Shown here: positions 1 to 8,167 of the stretch, one piece after another
Layout: each line of letters begins with the position of its first letter
Position numbering within the stretch: position 1 is the stretch's first letter
From: Frankia casuarinae
GTDB lineage: Bacteria > Actinomycetota > Actinomycetes > Frankiales > Frankiaceae
Direction: 5' to 3'
Length of the DNA stretch: 64,000 nt
NCBI RefSeq assembly: GCF_000013345.1
Contig: NC_007777.1
Location: 930,001 to 994,000, forward strand
The notes under the pieces: generated by a model
Told to the model about the DNA's origin: nothing
The model's database searches: none
Seen by the model: the letters and a program-made list of their open reading frames with translations, nothing else
Made by a program: the position numbers and the translations under genes

Positions 1-163
1 CCACAACGCGTCGCTCGTCAACGCGATGCGCCGCCGGGTGCTCGAGCTGAGCGACGGCGCGCTGATCCGGGACGAGGCTCGCGGACGTTACAACCAGGAT
101 GATCTGGCGGTGCCGATGATTCCCCGGCCCCGGCCCAGGGTGCCGGCCGACCGGGTCCGCTGA
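1..163 (+). CDS. ftsE: Cell division ATP-binding protein FtsE, C-terminal end (partial)
   Basis: Only the last 53 codons are in the window (reading from base 2, stop TGA at 161-163). The visible part has the typical FtsE ending, a R-R-R-V-x-E-L-x-D-G-x-x-x-R-D stretch followed by a short Pro/Arg-rich actinobacterial tail. FtsE is the cytoplasmic ATPase partner of FtsX at the divisome, where the pair controls peptidoglycan hydrolases. Its stop codon overlaps the ftsX start by one base, so the two are translationally coupled. The nucleotide-binding motifs lie outside the window; identity rests on this tail and on the ftsX neighbour. Confidence 0.85.
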   Translation, partial: HNASLVNAMRRRVLELSDGALIRDEARGRYNQDDLAVPMIPRPRPRVPADRVR

Positions 164-1035
164 TGCGACCGGGTCTGCTGGCGTCGCTGCTGTGGACGGG
201 CCTGCGCCGCAACCTGGCGATGACCTGTGCCATGATCATAACTGTCACGATCTGCCTGGCGTTGCTGGGGTCGGGCCTGCTCCTGCGGGCGCAGGTGCAC
301 ACCATCGACGACTTCCTGCTCGACCAGATCGAGGTCGTCGTTGATCTCTCCGATGGCATCACCCCGGGCGAGCGGTCTGCCCTCGATGCCGAGATCGCGG
401 CGGATCCACTGGTCGCCGACGTGCGGTACGAAAGCAAACAGCAGGTGTACGACCGTTTCCGCCGGGACTTCCGTGGATCGCCCGACGTCCTCGCCGGTGT
501 CGGACCCGACGACCTGCCCGCGGCGCTACGACTCACGCTTACCGATCCGCGAGCGGCCCGCGACATCGTCGTCACCTACACCGGCCTCGACGGGGTGGAA
601 GCTGTTCGCGACCAGCGCGGCCTGCTTGACCCGTTGTACCGGTTCCTCGACGCCTTCACAGCGGGCGCTTTCGCCCTCGCCGGCGTGCAGGCCCTGGCGT
701 CCTTCGCCCTCATCTACACGATGATCCGGATCTCGGCGCACGCCCGGCGACGGGAGACTTCGATCATGAAGATGGTCGGTGCTTCCAACGGAACAATCCG
801 GGCTCCGTTCGTCTTGGAGATCGCGGCGGTGGGGCTGGTTGGCGGGCTGCTCGCCACGGGCGTGCTTGCGTTGGCGAAGATCTACCTGGTGGACGGCCGG
901 TTCGCGAAGCAGACGATGTTCCCCCTGTTCGGTTGGTCGGCGGTCTGGGAGACCGCGGCCGTCGTGCTGGGGGTCGGTGTGCTCGCCGCCGCCGTGATGG
1001 CTTCGGTGGCGCTCCGCCGTCATCTGCGGGTCTGA
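163..1035 (+). CDS. ftsX: Cell division protein FtsX (permease-like)
   Basis: A 290-residue membrane protein with the FtsX layout: one transmembrane segment near residues 20-43, an extracytoplasmic domain of about 120 residues, then three transmembrane segments (about 168-195, 217-240 and 262-283). The cytoplasmic turn after the second segment carries the conserved R-R-x-E-x-x-I-M-K-M-V-G-A motif of FtsX. FtsX works with FtsE to transmit ATP hydrolysis to cell-wall hydrolases at the septum. The start ATG at 163 shares a base with the ftsE stop. The 3' end runs 16 bp into the converging DUF222/HNH gene. Length and motifs are normal for the family. Confidence 0.95.
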   Translation: MRPGLLASLLWTGLRRNLAMTCAMIITVTICLALLGSGLLLRAQVHTIDDFLLDQIEVVVDLSDGITPGERSALDAEIAADPLVADVRYESKQQVYDRFRRDFRGSPDVLAGVGPDDLPAALRLTLTDPRAARDIVVTYTGLDGVEAVRDQRGLLDPLYRFLDAFTAGAFALAGVQALASFALIYTMIRISAHARRRETSIMKMVGASNGTIRAPFVLEIAAVGLVGGLLATGVLALAKIYLVDGRFAKQTMFPLFGWSAVWETAAVVLGVGVLAAAVMASVALRRHLRV

Positions 1036-2552
1036 GGCGTCATCCGTCGCTCGGCCCCGGTTCGCTTCGATTCGAACTGGACATCATCCTCGATGAATAC
1101 TTCCTTGAGATAATCTTCGGGTGACACCTCATATTGGCGTCCCTCCGGGCTCGTCCAGGTGAAATGTCCAGGCCTGGGCTGGCACACGGACCATCCCTTC
1201 TGCGTGGATTGATCGGGAGATGATGTGCCCGGCCGCCCCGGTCTTCTCGTAGCTCCTTGCTTGGCGTCACGCCTAGGCCGCTTTTCACCCGAGTGTTTCA
1301 GCCGGTGATGCCTCCGGCATTTTGGCCCGAGGTTCCGCTCGCTCGTCTGGCCACCTCGACGATGCGGCCTGGTATGATCAAGATCGCAGTGAATGGAAGG
1401 CTGCTCGCATCCCGGAAAGACACATGTAGGGTTTCGAGTTCGAACATGACGAGCCAGGGCGGCCGAGGGAAAGCGACGCCGGCTGACCTCCAGAACTCGT
1501 CCTTCCGGCGGATCCATCAGTATCCGCCGCCATGTGCATCGGGGGTTCTCGGCCATCTCGCGAACGAGTCCGGCCGGTATCGGGCCATAACCGGGAAGTT
1601 CCGCCGGCCGTTCCGACATACCCAGCAGACAGGAAGCCGACACGACCACCTGCATCTCGATACTGACACGGTCACGATCCCGCCCCATCAGCAGGTCGTA
1701 GAAAACGTCGGCCCGACGCTGCTCGAGCCCGCGACCGTCCTGCGCACCGCCCGCTCTCCTCGCCAGAAGGTCCACTCGTCGAAACGCCGCGAGCATGCGG
1801 TCCGCCGGAAGCGAGGCCGAGATGCGGCCCATACCATCCGGCTCGGCCCGCACTGTCACCCGACGCGCCTTCGTCGCCCTGCGGCGACGCTGTTCCGCGC
1901 CCTGAGGGTCTACCAGCACCACACGCCGTCGAACGGCGGCCGCGAACGCTGCGTGGCTCGGCCGCCCACCCCGGCGCAGAACCGTCTCCGCCACGTCCGC
2001 GGCCTGGTCGTCCGACAGGTTGGCCGTCAGTCGTTCCAGCACGGTCAGCCGCTGGGAATCTAGCTCACCATGTTCCAGAGCAGTCAGCGCTGCCGGCATG
2101 CGGCGGACGACGCCGACCGCGAAACCCAACTGTTTGTTTCCCGCCGCTGATGACATTCTCAGCTCGGCGGCCAGTTCGTCTCCCGCGAACTCGTGAAATC
2201 CCCTGGCAACCCCGCTCTCATCCTCTTCCGTGGGCGGCCGTAGCTGCGCGAACCTCGCTCTCACGAGCAGCCGTGCCGCCTCCCAGCGCGCGATCTCCCG
2301 ACCGATCTCCACATCTGCCCGGAGGCATCCGTCCGCGTCGAGTTCAGCTACACGATGACCATAAACCATCGATGAGTCCAGATGACGGGAAAGAGAACCA
2401 CGGTCGTCGACTCCGGTGTCGCGGGGGCCCAGGGCCTCTGCTTCCTCGCGCGGGCTGGACTCGCCTGAACTGGACTCGCCCGGACTGGACTGTGAGCCGG
2501 GCCGAAGCGATGAACCGGGTCTGGTCACTGGATGCATCATGCCGCCTGTCAT
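1020..2552 (-). CDS. DUF222 / HNH endonuclease domain protein (13E12-repeat type)
   Basis: A 510-residue protein with an N-terminal DUF222 region (about 60-340) and a C-terminal HNH nuclease domain (about 375-425). The HNH core shows a C-x5-C pair, a D-L-D-H-T motif, G-G-x-T, N-L, and C-R-x-H-H-R-x-K-H, so the predicted metal and catalytic residues are intact. The last 80 residues are basic, then polar. This is the family called 13E12 repeat in mycobacteria, usually multicopy and of unknown role. A perfect LexA box and promoter lie 70-115 bp upstream, which suggests DNA-damage induction. ATG 2552 is the longest start; later in-frame ATGs are possible because the first 60 residues are low complexity. 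Confidence 0.85.
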   Translation of the reverse strand: MTGGMMHPVTRPGSSLRPGSQSSPGESSSGESSPREEAEALGPRDTGVDDRGSLSRHLDSSMVYGHRVAELDADGCLRADVEIGREIARWEAARLLVRARFAQLRPPTEEDESGVARGFHEFAGDELAAELRMSSAAGNKQLGFAVGVVRRMPAALTALEHGELDSQRLTVLERLTANLSDDQAADVAETVLRRGGRPSHAAFAAAVRRRVVLVDPQGAEQRRRRATKARRVTVRAEPDGMGRISASLPADRMLAAFRRVDLLARRAGGAQDGRGLEQRRADVFYDLLMGRDRDRVSIEMQVVVSASCLLGMSERPAELPGYGPIPAGLVREMAENPRCTWRRILMDPPEGRVLEVSRRRFPSAALARHVRTRNPTCVFPGCEQPSIHCDLDHTRPHRRGGQTSERNLGPKCRRHHRLKHSGEKRPRRDAKQGATRRPGRPGTSSPDQSTQKGWSVCQPRPGHFTWTSPEGRQYEVSPEDYLKEVFIEDDVQFESKRTGAERRMTPQTRR

Positions 2553-2621
2553 GGGCGCGTAGAGGGAGCGGTTGGATCTGCCGGCAGGAATCGCCGCCGA
2601 TCCGCCTGAACACTCTGGTCA

Positions 2622-2666
2622 TCGAACGTGTGTTCGAGTATAGTACTCGCTGGCACCGTTCATCAA
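2622..2666 (-). promoter_or_regulatory. SOS promoter: LexA box plus -10/-35 for the HNH gene
   Basis: Bases 2622-2637 read TCGAACGTGTGTTCGA, a perfect match to the actinobacterial SOS box TCGAAC-N4-GTTCGA. On the minus strand a TATACT -10 (2642-2637) touches the box, and TTGATG (2666-2661) lies 18 bp upstream as a -35, so LexA bound here would cover the transcription start. A second palindrome, CGAGTA-N3-TACTCG (2635-2649), overlaps the -10. The box lies 70 bp upstream of the DUF222/HNH start codon. Mycobacterial 13E12-type genes are known LexA targets, which fits. Confidence 0.8.
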
Positions 2667-2734
2667 GTCCATCGTCATCAAGTCCATCGTCTCGACGGCC
2701 GAGCAAGCTCGACAGCCGAGCAAGGAGGTGGAAG

Positions 2735-2788
2735 GTGCTGAACGCCCAGGTCGCGCCGCCGCGGCGGCTCCTCCGCGGGGCGCGCTGA
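2735..2788 (+). CDS. Possible 17-residue leader peptide ORF
   Basis: A GTG at 2735 is preceded by a consensus Shine-Dalgarno sequence (AAGGAGG, 2722-2728) at good spacing and opens a 17-codon frame, MLNAQVAPPRRLLRGAR, ending at TGA 2786-2788. It lies about 185 bp upstream of smpB on the same strand, and its second half is GC-rich and could fold (gccgccgcggcggc). It may be a leader peptide, the 3' scar of a lost gene, or chance. Only the strong ribosome binding site supports it. Confidence 0.25.
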   Translation: MLNAQVAPPRRLLRGAR

Positions 2789-2972
2789 CGGCGCTCGTCG
2801 CCCTACGGAGCGCTCGGCGACGTCACCCGGGCCACGTCGGCGACCGACGATGGCGCTCACATGATCGATACCATGGGTGTCCTCGCGGTGGAGCCGGCGT
2901 GTCACCGACGCGGGAGGCAGGACGTAGGTTCGGAGAAGATTTCGCGAACGGTGTGGGAAGAGGGACAGGACA

Positions 2973-3452
2973 GTGCCGAGGGAGACGGGGCGCAGACTGA
3001 TCGCGCAGAACAAGCGCGCCCGGCATGACTACGACATCCTCGACACCTACGAGGCTGGGCTGGTGCTCCGTGGCACCGAGGTGAAGGCGCTGCGGGCCGG
3101 GCGGGCCTCGCTCGTCGACGGGTTCGCCCAGATCAGCGATGGTGAGATCTGGCTGCACAACGTGCACATCCCCGAGTACACCGAGGGGACCTGGACGAAC
3201 CACGCTCCCCGCCGCAAGCGCAAGATGCTGCTGCACCGGGCGGAGATCGAAAAGCTGGTCGGTAAGACCCAGGAGGGTGGGCTCACGCTGGTCCCGCTCT
3301 CGCTCTACTGGAAGGACGGGCGGGCGAAGATCGAAATTGCGCTGGCGCGTGGCCGCAAGTCCTACGACAAACGGCACGCGATCGCGGAGCGGGACGCGGC
3401 CCGGGAGATCGGCCGGGCGATGGGCCGCCGAGCCAAGGGGCGCTACCTCTGA
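2973..3452 (+). CDS. smpB: SsrA-binding protein SmpB
   Basis: A 159-residue protein that matches SmpB along its whole length. It shows the N-terminal R-x-L-I-A-Q-N-K-x-A-R-H-D-Y motif, the G-T-E-V-K-x-L-R-x-G motif, H-x-P-R-K-x-x-L-L in the middle, and the basic C-terminal tail with the K-x-Y-D-K-R family motif. SmpB binds tmRNA and brings it to stalled ribosomes for trans-translation. The start is GTG 2973 behind a purine-rich AGAGGGACAGG. The ssrA gene lies about 4.1 kb downstream on the same strand, and ftsE-ftsX upstream is the usual actinobacterial order, here separated by the HNH gene. Confidence 0.97.
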   Translation: MPRETGRRLIAQNKRARHDYDILDTYEAGLVLRGTEVKALRAGRASLVDGFAQISDGEIWLHNVHIPEYTEGTWTNHAPRRKRKMLLHRAEIEKLVGKTQEGGLTLVPLSLYWKDGRAKIEIALARGRKSYDKRHAIAERDAAREIGRAMGRRAKGRYL

Positions 3453-3581
3453 TAGCCAGCCGTCCATGACACCGTCCGTGGTGCCGCCGATGTTCCTGTC
3501 GACGTTTCTGTCGATGTTCCCGTCGTCGTTATTTCGTCGTCGTGCCGCGGATTCGCCGGTTCCGGCAGCATCCGGGTCGCC

Positions 3582-5015
3582 GTGACCGCCTCCGACGGCG
3601 ACCGGCTGGCGCAGTTCGAGGCCCTGCTGAGCGCCCAGGGTAAGGCGGTGCTGGCGGCGGCGGTCGCGGCATTTGCCGAGGATGAGCGTGCCGGTGGAGG
3701 CGCGGCCCGGGAACTGGCTGTCGGTGCCCGCCTGCGCGCCGAGGGCGTGTCCCCCGCGCTCCTCGCCGCCGCGTTCACTCAGGCGGAGCTGAGGCGGCGC
3801 GCGATGGTCAAGTTTGCTCGGGCCGATCGGATGTTCTTCACCCGAGCCGGGTTGGAACAAGCGTCCTCGCAGGCGGCGGCCGAGCATCGGGCCGCGCGGT
3901 TCGCCGGTCTGTGCCGGCTCGCCGACCTGTGCACGGGGATCGGCGGGGACGCGTTGGCCCTCGCGCGGGGCCGGGAGATCATGCTCGTCGACCGGGATCC
4001 GGTTCATCTGCGGATGGCCGCGCTCAACGTCGCCGTCCACGCGGTCGAGGGCACGACGGTGCTGCCCACGACGGTGCTGCCCACGACCGCGCCGCCCACG
4101 GGATCGACCGTGCCGACGGGATGCCTCGAGACGCGCCTGTCCGACGTGCGGGAGGTGGACCTCTCCGGATGCGACGCCGTGTTCGTCGATCCGGCCCGGC
4201 GTGCCGGCGACCGTCGGTTGGTGTCGCGGGCGAGCGAGCCGCCGCTGGCCTGGTGCTTCGGGCTTGCCGACAAGGTTGCGGCCGTCGCGGTGAAGGCCGC
4301 GCCAGGGCTGGCGACGGAGCTGGTTCCCCCCGGCTGGGAGATCGAGTTCGTGGCCGACGGACGGGATCTCAAGGAGGCCGTACTGTTTTCACCGGCCCTC
4401 GCGACCGCCCCGCGTCGCGCCACTGTGCTGCCCGGGCCGGGCGGCTCGGCGTCCCTGCGGGCCAGGGGAGCGCCGGTGAGCCTCACCGGGACCCCGGATC
4501 CAGTCGTCCCGGCGGATACAGGTCGGGCGGGTCGGGTGGGTCGGGTGGGTCGGGTCGGCGAGCTAGCCGGTCGGGTAGCGGCTCCGGGCCGGTTCCTCCA
4601 CGATCCGAGCCCGGCGGTCACTCGGGCGGGCCTGATCGGCGAGCTCGGGCGGCGCCTCGGAGCCTGGCAGATTGATCCGATGATCGCCTTCCTGACCTCC
4701 GACGAGGCAGTGACGACCCCCTTCGCCCGCCTGCTGTGCATCGAGGCCGAGCTGCCCTTCGACGTGCGCCGGATCGCGGACCTGTTGCGGTCTCGTGAGA
4801 TCGGGTCGCTGGACGTCCGGCGACGCGGTCTCGCCGGCGACGTCGAGGAGATCCGTCGCCGGTTGCTACCCCGCCGTCGTGATCTGATTCCCGGTGGACC
4901 GGCCGTCACCGTGGTGATGACGAGGCTGCGTGGAGCTCCCTGGGCCTTCGTCTGCACCCCGGTATCGGATGTCGGGGGTATCGGATGTCGGGGCGGTGGC
5001 GACCGACTCTCATGA
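3582..5015 (+). CDS. Class I SAM-dependent methyltransferase with THUMP-like domain
   Basis: A 477-residue actinobacterial protein. An N-terminal helical part (1-100) is followed by a Rossmann methyltransferase core with the SAM-binding motif L-A-D-L-C-T-G-I-G-G-D (about 108-118), an acidic V-D-R-D motif at the end of strand 2, and a D-P-A-R-R catalytic-type motif near residue 204. The C-terminal 90 residues match the THUMP-like domain of this family. The substrate is probably an RNA base but is not known from sequence. Two linkers hold in-frame repeats: TVLPT units near 4052-4088 and GRV units near 4531-4560. GTG 3582 is taken as the start. Confidence 0.82.
   Translation: MTASDGDRLAQFEALLSAQGKAVLAAAVAAFAEDERAGGGAARELAVGARLRAEGVSPALLAAAFTQAELRRRAMVKFARADRMFFTRAGLEQASSQAAAEHRAARFAGLCRLADLCTGIGGDALALARGREIMLVDRDPVHLRMAALNVAVHAVEGTTVLPTTVLPTTAPPTGSTVPTGCLETRLSDVREVDLSGCDAVFVDPARRAGDRRLVSRASEPPLAWCFGLADKVAAVAVKAAPGLATELVPPGWEIEFVADGRDLKEAVLFSPALATAPRRATVLPGPGGSASLRARGAPVSLTGTPDPVVPADTGRAGRVGRVGRVGELAGRVAAPGRFLHDPSPAVTRAGLIGELGRRLGAWQIDPMIAFLTSDEAVTTPFARLLCIEAELPFDVRRIADLLRSREIGSLDVRRRGLAGDVEEIRRRLLPRRRDLIPGGPAVTVVMTRLRGAPWAFVCTPVSDVGGIGCRGGGDRLS
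4052..4088 (+). repeat. 15-bp tandem repeat in methyltransferase gene
   Basis: The unit CACGACGGTGCTGCC occurs about 2.3 times and encodes repeated T-V-L-P-T, inserted between two structural elements of the methyltransferase domain. Confidence 0.6.
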
Positions 5016-5043
5016 CCGACCGACTCTCATGACCGACCGATCC
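5006..5043. repeat. 18-bp direct repeat at methyltransferase 3' end
   Basis: The sequence GACTCTCATGACCGACC occurs twice in a row across the stop codon of the methyltransferase gene, in the short gap before the next gene. It is a perfect local duplication with no recognised function. Confidence 0.6.
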
Positions 5044-5081
5044 CGGTGGACGCCATCGGGGGCGAAACAGGAGTGACGTTC

Positions 5082-5990
5082 ATGCGTGTTGCCTTCGTCG
5101 GACTGGGCACGATGGGATTTCCCATGGCCGGTCACCTGGTTCGGGCCGGGTTCTCCACCACCGCGTTCAATCGCACGGCCGCGACCGCGGCACGCTGGGC
5201 CGAGGAACATTCCGGCCGGATCGCGCCGTCGCCCGCCGCCGCGGCGACCGAGGTCGACGTCGTCTGCCTCTGCGTCGGTGCCGATGACGACGTCCGCGAG
5301 GTCGTCCTCGGTGCCGACGGGGTGCTGGGAGCGCTTCGGCCCGGTGCGATCATCGTCGATCACACGACGACCTCCGCGGAACTCGCGGAGGAGATCGCGG
5401 CGCGCACCGCCGAGGTCGGCGTCGGTTTCGTCGATGCCCCGGTCTCCGGCGGGGAGGCGGGTGCCATGGCCGGCCGGCTGAGCATCATGTGCGGTGGGGA
5501 TCCTGAGACGATCGAGCGGGCCAGGCCGGTGCTCGCCGCCTACGGCGCGACCATCACGAGGATCGGGCCGGTCGGTAGCGGACAACTCACCAAGATGGTC
5601 AATCAGATTCTGGTGGCGGGAGCCGTCGAAGGGGCGGCCGAGGCCATCAACTTTGCTATTGCCGCCGGTCTGGACACCGATCTGGTGCTTTCCGCCGTGG
5701 CCGGCGGCGCCGCCAACTCGTGGTACCTGGCGAATCGTGGTCAGACCATGGTGCGCGACGAGTTCGATTTCGGGTTTGCGGTCGACTGGATGCGCAAGGA
5801 TCTGCGGATCTGCCTTGCCGAGGCGGGCCGGCGTGGTATCCCGCTGCCGATGATCGAGCTGGCTGAGCGGGATCTCGCAGCTGCCCAGGCGGACGGCGAG
5901 GGCGGTCTCGACACGACGGTCGTCATCCGGCAGCGGCGCCGTGCGACCAGGCCGGGCGGCGCGGGTGGCGAAGTCTCTCCGGCTTCCTGA
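5082..5990 (+). CDS. NAD(P)-dependent beta-hydroxyacid dehydrogenase (HIBADH / tartronate semialdehyde reductase family)
   Basis: A 302-residue enzyme. The N-terminal Rossmann motif V-A-F-V-G-L-G-T-M-G-F-P-M-A is typical of 3-hydroxyisobutyrate dehydrogenases. The substrate loop D-A-P-V-S-G-G-E-x-G-A (about 118-128) and the catalytic-lysine helix G-x-G-Q-L-T-K-M-V-N-Q (about 165-175) are intact. The family reduces short beta-hydroxyacids or semialdehydes with NAD(P); the exact substrate cannot be read here. The ATG at 5082 is chosen because AGGAG lies 8 bp upstream and the Rossmann fold begins at once; a longer frame to 5046 is unlikely. The stop TGA abuts the stop of the converging DUF1275 gene. 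Confidence 0.9.
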   Translation: MRVAFVGLGTMGFPMAGHLVRAGFSTTAFNRTAATAARWAEEHSGRIAPSPAAAATEVDVVCLCVGADDDVREVVLGADGVLGALRPGAIIVDHTTTSAELAEEIAARTAEVGVGFVDAPVSGGEAGAMAGRLSIMCGGDPETIERARPVLAAYGATITRIGPVGSGQLTKMVNQILVAGAVEGAAEAINFAIAAGLDTDLVLSAVAGGAANSWYLANRGQTMVRDEFDFGFAVDWMRKDLRICLAEAGRRGIPLPMIELAERDLAAAQADGEGGLDTTVVIRQRRRATRPGGAGGEVSPAS

Positions 5991-6710
5991 TCATGGCGCC
6001 GCAACGGTGCCGGTCACGGTGGCGATCAGGCAGCCGGCGACGGTACCGGTCGCCAGGACGAGCGGGACGATCCGGCCGAGATGGAGCAGGCACAGGCCCC
6101 CGATCAGGGCTCCGGCGAACATGGCGACGGGGCCGGCGAACCGCCGCGTCCGCCGCGCCCCACCGCGGCCCGTTCCTCCGCCGAGCCGGGAGTCGATGAT
6201 GATCCCGGTCAACGTGCTGGTCAGCACATTCGTCGGGATGTCCGGAACGGCCATCCGCCGAGCCGTCGCGTGCTGCAGGCCCATCGCGAGGGCCAGCGGG
6301 AGGATGACGGCATAGGGCCGGGCCCCGGGGATCTCGGGGATCTCGGGTTCCGTACCGAGTCCCTGGGTGACCAGCGTGGCGATCAGCGCGCCGGCCATCA
6401 GCCCGGTCTGCGCGGCCATCGCGATGATCAACCACGAGAAGCGGCGACCGCCGATTATGGTCACCGTGCCGATCCGTCCGGCGATGACGGCTCCGGCCAG
6501 GAAGCCAGCCAGGGCCAGCGCCGACAGGTCGGCGGACAGGCCCGGGGCCCCGGCCAGCGCAAAGGCCAGCAGGACGACGTTTCCGGTCATGTTGGCCACG
6601 AACACCCGGCCGAGTCCGAGAAAACTGACCGCGTCGACGAGACCGCTGAGGATCGCCAACGCCACCAGCAGAGTCGGCAGCCGCCGACGCTGGTCGGGGG
6701 ACGGTCGCAT
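5991..6710 (-). CDS. DUF1275 (YoaK family) integral membrane protein
   Basis: A 239-residue protein with about six hydrophobic segments. It shows the family signature G-x-V-D-A-V-S-F-L-x-L-G-R-V-F-V-A-N-M-T-G-N in the first 45 residues and a T-N-V-L-T-S-T motif near residue 150. The function of the family is unknown; it is a probable small-solute or permease-like membrane protein. The ATG at 6710 is used because homologous sequence begins there; the upstream frame lies over the VOC gene and is not conserved. It follows the VOC gene at 95 bp on the same strand, but a strong hairpin separates them. Confidence 0.85.
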   Translation of the reverse strand: MRPSPDQRRRLPTLLVALAILSGLVDAVSFLGLGRVFVANMTGNVVLLAFALAGAPGLSADLSALALAGFLAGAVIAGRIGTVTIIGGRRFSWLIIAMAAQTGLMAGALIATLVTQGLGTEPEIPEIPGARPYAVILPLALAMGLQHATARRMAVPDIPTNVLTSTLTGIIIDSRLGGGTGRGGARRTRRFAGPVAMFAGALIGGLCLLHLGRIVPLVLATGTVAGCLIATVTGTVAAP

Positions 6711-6777
6711 GGGCACAGTTTCACCGAGCGACGGCCCGTGCGGCGGAAGGCGGGAACTCCCGGCGCCTCTGATTTCG

Positions 6778-6815
6778 GCGGCTCTGATCTGATCTTCTGA
6801 TCTGATCAGAGCCGC
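6778..6815 (-). terminator. Hairpin between VOC gene and DUF1275 gene
   Basis: A 17-bp inverted repeat with one mismatch (arms 6778-6794 and 6799-6815) and a TTCT loop. It contains the stop codon of the VOC gene in one arm. There is no T tract, as is common in high-GC actinobacteria. It probably ends or attenuates VOC transcription before the DUF1275 gene. Confidence 0.55.
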
Positions 6816-7279
6816 AACGGACGGACCGGAGCCGCGGCGAGCGCGGGAGTGCTCCGCCAGTCGACCCCGGGAACGTCGATGTAGAGCTCGATCTCGTTGC
6901 CATCCGGGTCGAGGATGTACAAGCTGTGGGTGACCGTGTGATCCGACGCGCCGACGACGGTCACATCCGCGTCGTGCAGACGGGCGAGCACCGCGCGCAG
7001 CTCGTCGTCGCTGTCGCCAACCTTCAGCCCGAAGTGGTACAATCCCACCCGCCGGCCCTGGGGTATGGCCGCCGCGTCCTCGCCGACCTCGATGAGGAGC
7101 AGCTCGTGGTGGGTGCGTCCGGAGGAGAACGCGGCGGCGGGGGCCCGCAGTGGGTTGCCGTCCGCGCCCGCCGGGTCGGGAAAGATCTGCCGCCAGCCGA
7201 GTACGTCCCGGTAGAAGGCGCTGGAACGCTCGATGTCCCGGACGTAGAGGACGAGATGTCCCAGTTCCTTGATCTCCAC
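6806..7279 (-). CDS. VOC family (glyoxalase/dioxygenase fold) protein
   Basis: A 157-residue single-domain protein of the vicinal-oxygen-chelate fold. It opens with a beta-alpha-beta motif L-G-H-L-V-L-Y-V-R-D-I-E-R-S-x-x-F-Y-R-D-V-L-G and has H-H-E-L-L-L-I-E, L-Y-H-F-G-L-K-V and H-x-x-x-x-L-Y-I-L-D-P-D-G-N-E-I-E-L. The putative metal ligands (His near the N-terminus, His mid-protein and the terminal Glu) are present, as in ring-cleaving dioxygenases and related enzymes. The substrate is unknown. GTG 7279 is chosen because GGGAG lies 6 bp before it. Its stop lies within a terminator-like hairpin. Confidence 0.85.
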   Translation of the reverse strand: MEIKELGHLVLYVRDIERSSAFYRDVLGWRQIFPDPAGADGNPLRAPAAAFSSGRTHHELLLIEVGEDAAAIPQGRRVGLYHFGLKVGDSDDELRAVLARLHDADVTVVGASDHTVTHSLYILDPDGNEIELYIDVPGVDWRSTPALAAAPVRPLRL

Positions 7280-7590
7280 GGTGATCTCCCGAGGCGCTGG
7301 TCGTCTGGTAGCCGTTATCCATACAACAACTCCGTACAACGACGTTGCCCGCGACGGCATGCCCACGGGGCCGGGCCGCTGTGACGCGCGGCCGCCACGC
7401 CCGCCACAGCCGCCACATCGGAAACCCGTTGGTACGCGGGGTGCCCGACGTGGGAACATGGAGCCGGCGTCCGAGCGTTGGACGCAGTGACGCGCGCGAT
7501 GGGTCGGGTTGGCAGGAGCGTCTGTTGGCTGGTGCCGGCGTCTGCGTCTGCGTCTGCGGTACACTGAAACGTCGTAACTGATCAGAACTT

Positions 7591-7961
7591 GGGGGTGACC
7601 GGCTTCGACTCCGGACGTCGAGGCAGGGGAAGCGGGCCGAGGATGAGCGGTTATCTCGTTAACGATCCGTTCAGAACAACAGCTGCCAACAAGACGCAGC
7701 CCACTACCCCCACTTACGCGCTCGCCGCTTAAGAGGGACTAGGTAGTCGTCAGCCTGGGAGAGCCTCCGGCCCAGAATCTGACGTCGCTAGGAGGATCAC
7801 CGGCTGACCTGGTCGCGGGGTCGGTCGGGACATCAAACAGCGACTGAGCCTATGTCGGCTTGCCTGCGTGTCCGACGAGGCTGAGAAACAAGTAGCAGGA
7901 TGCGCCCGGAGAAGCCCTGTGTCGGGGCCGGAGGACGCGGGTTCGATTCCCGCCACCTCCA
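7591..7961 (+). ncRNA. ssrA: Transfer-messenger RNA (ssrA)
   Basis: The 5' end GGGGGTG pairs with CACCTCC at 7954-7960 to form the acceptor stem. The 3' end has the tRNA-like arm with GGTTCGATTCC. The tag-coding part starts at GCC 7685 and reads ANKTQPTTPTYALAA, ending at TAA 7730-7732; the ALAA end is the typical protease signal. The terminal CCA is not encoded: the base after the discriminator A is followed by CAAG. A TACACT at 7560-7565 is a possible -10, behind a GTCTGC hexamer repeat (7539-7558). smpB, its partner, is 4.1 kb upstream. Length (371 nt) is normal. Confidence 0.95.
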
Positions 7962-8027
7962 CAAGCCGGCCCGTCGTGGTTGCCGACCTTTGGTCAGCCT
8001 CCCGGCGGGCCGCGATGTTTTCCGGGA
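7958..8027 (+). repeat. tmRNA 3'-flank repeat, copy A
   Basis: About 70 bp starting in the last bases of ssrA (TCCACAAGC) recur at 12189-12258 with only three or four mismatches, in the same orientation. Patchy similarity continues to about 8150 (12380 in the other copy). The block contains a small hairpin around TCCGGGAGGGACCCCCGGA that may act as the ssrA terminator. The two copies bracket a 4.2-kb accessory module. Confidence 0.85.
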
Positions 8028-8167
8028 GGGACCCCCGGACCCCCGTGCGACCGGCATGGATCTGGTGGGCGGCTGTTCGGTGGTGTCCGGGTGGGCCAAG
8101 GCCGGGGCCTCCTGGGGCGAGCCTCCGGGAACCCCGCGGGCGCGATCTGTTGGCGGTTCGGCCGCTG

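Larger units (their letters stand above)
2553..2972. other. Intergenic region between the HNH gene and smpB
   Basis: 420 bp holding the LexA-controlled promoter for the leftward HNH gene and the short SD-led ORF at 2735. Near 2665-2700 there are short repeats of a catcaagtccatcgt type. No other coding sequence was recognised; the smpB promoter must lie here or further upstream but is not obvious. Confidence 0.6.

Noticed and set aside
7868-8167. Extended DUF4037 start inside ssrA
   Set aside because: It would translate the tmRNA 3' half and flank repeat; homology starts only at about 8138.
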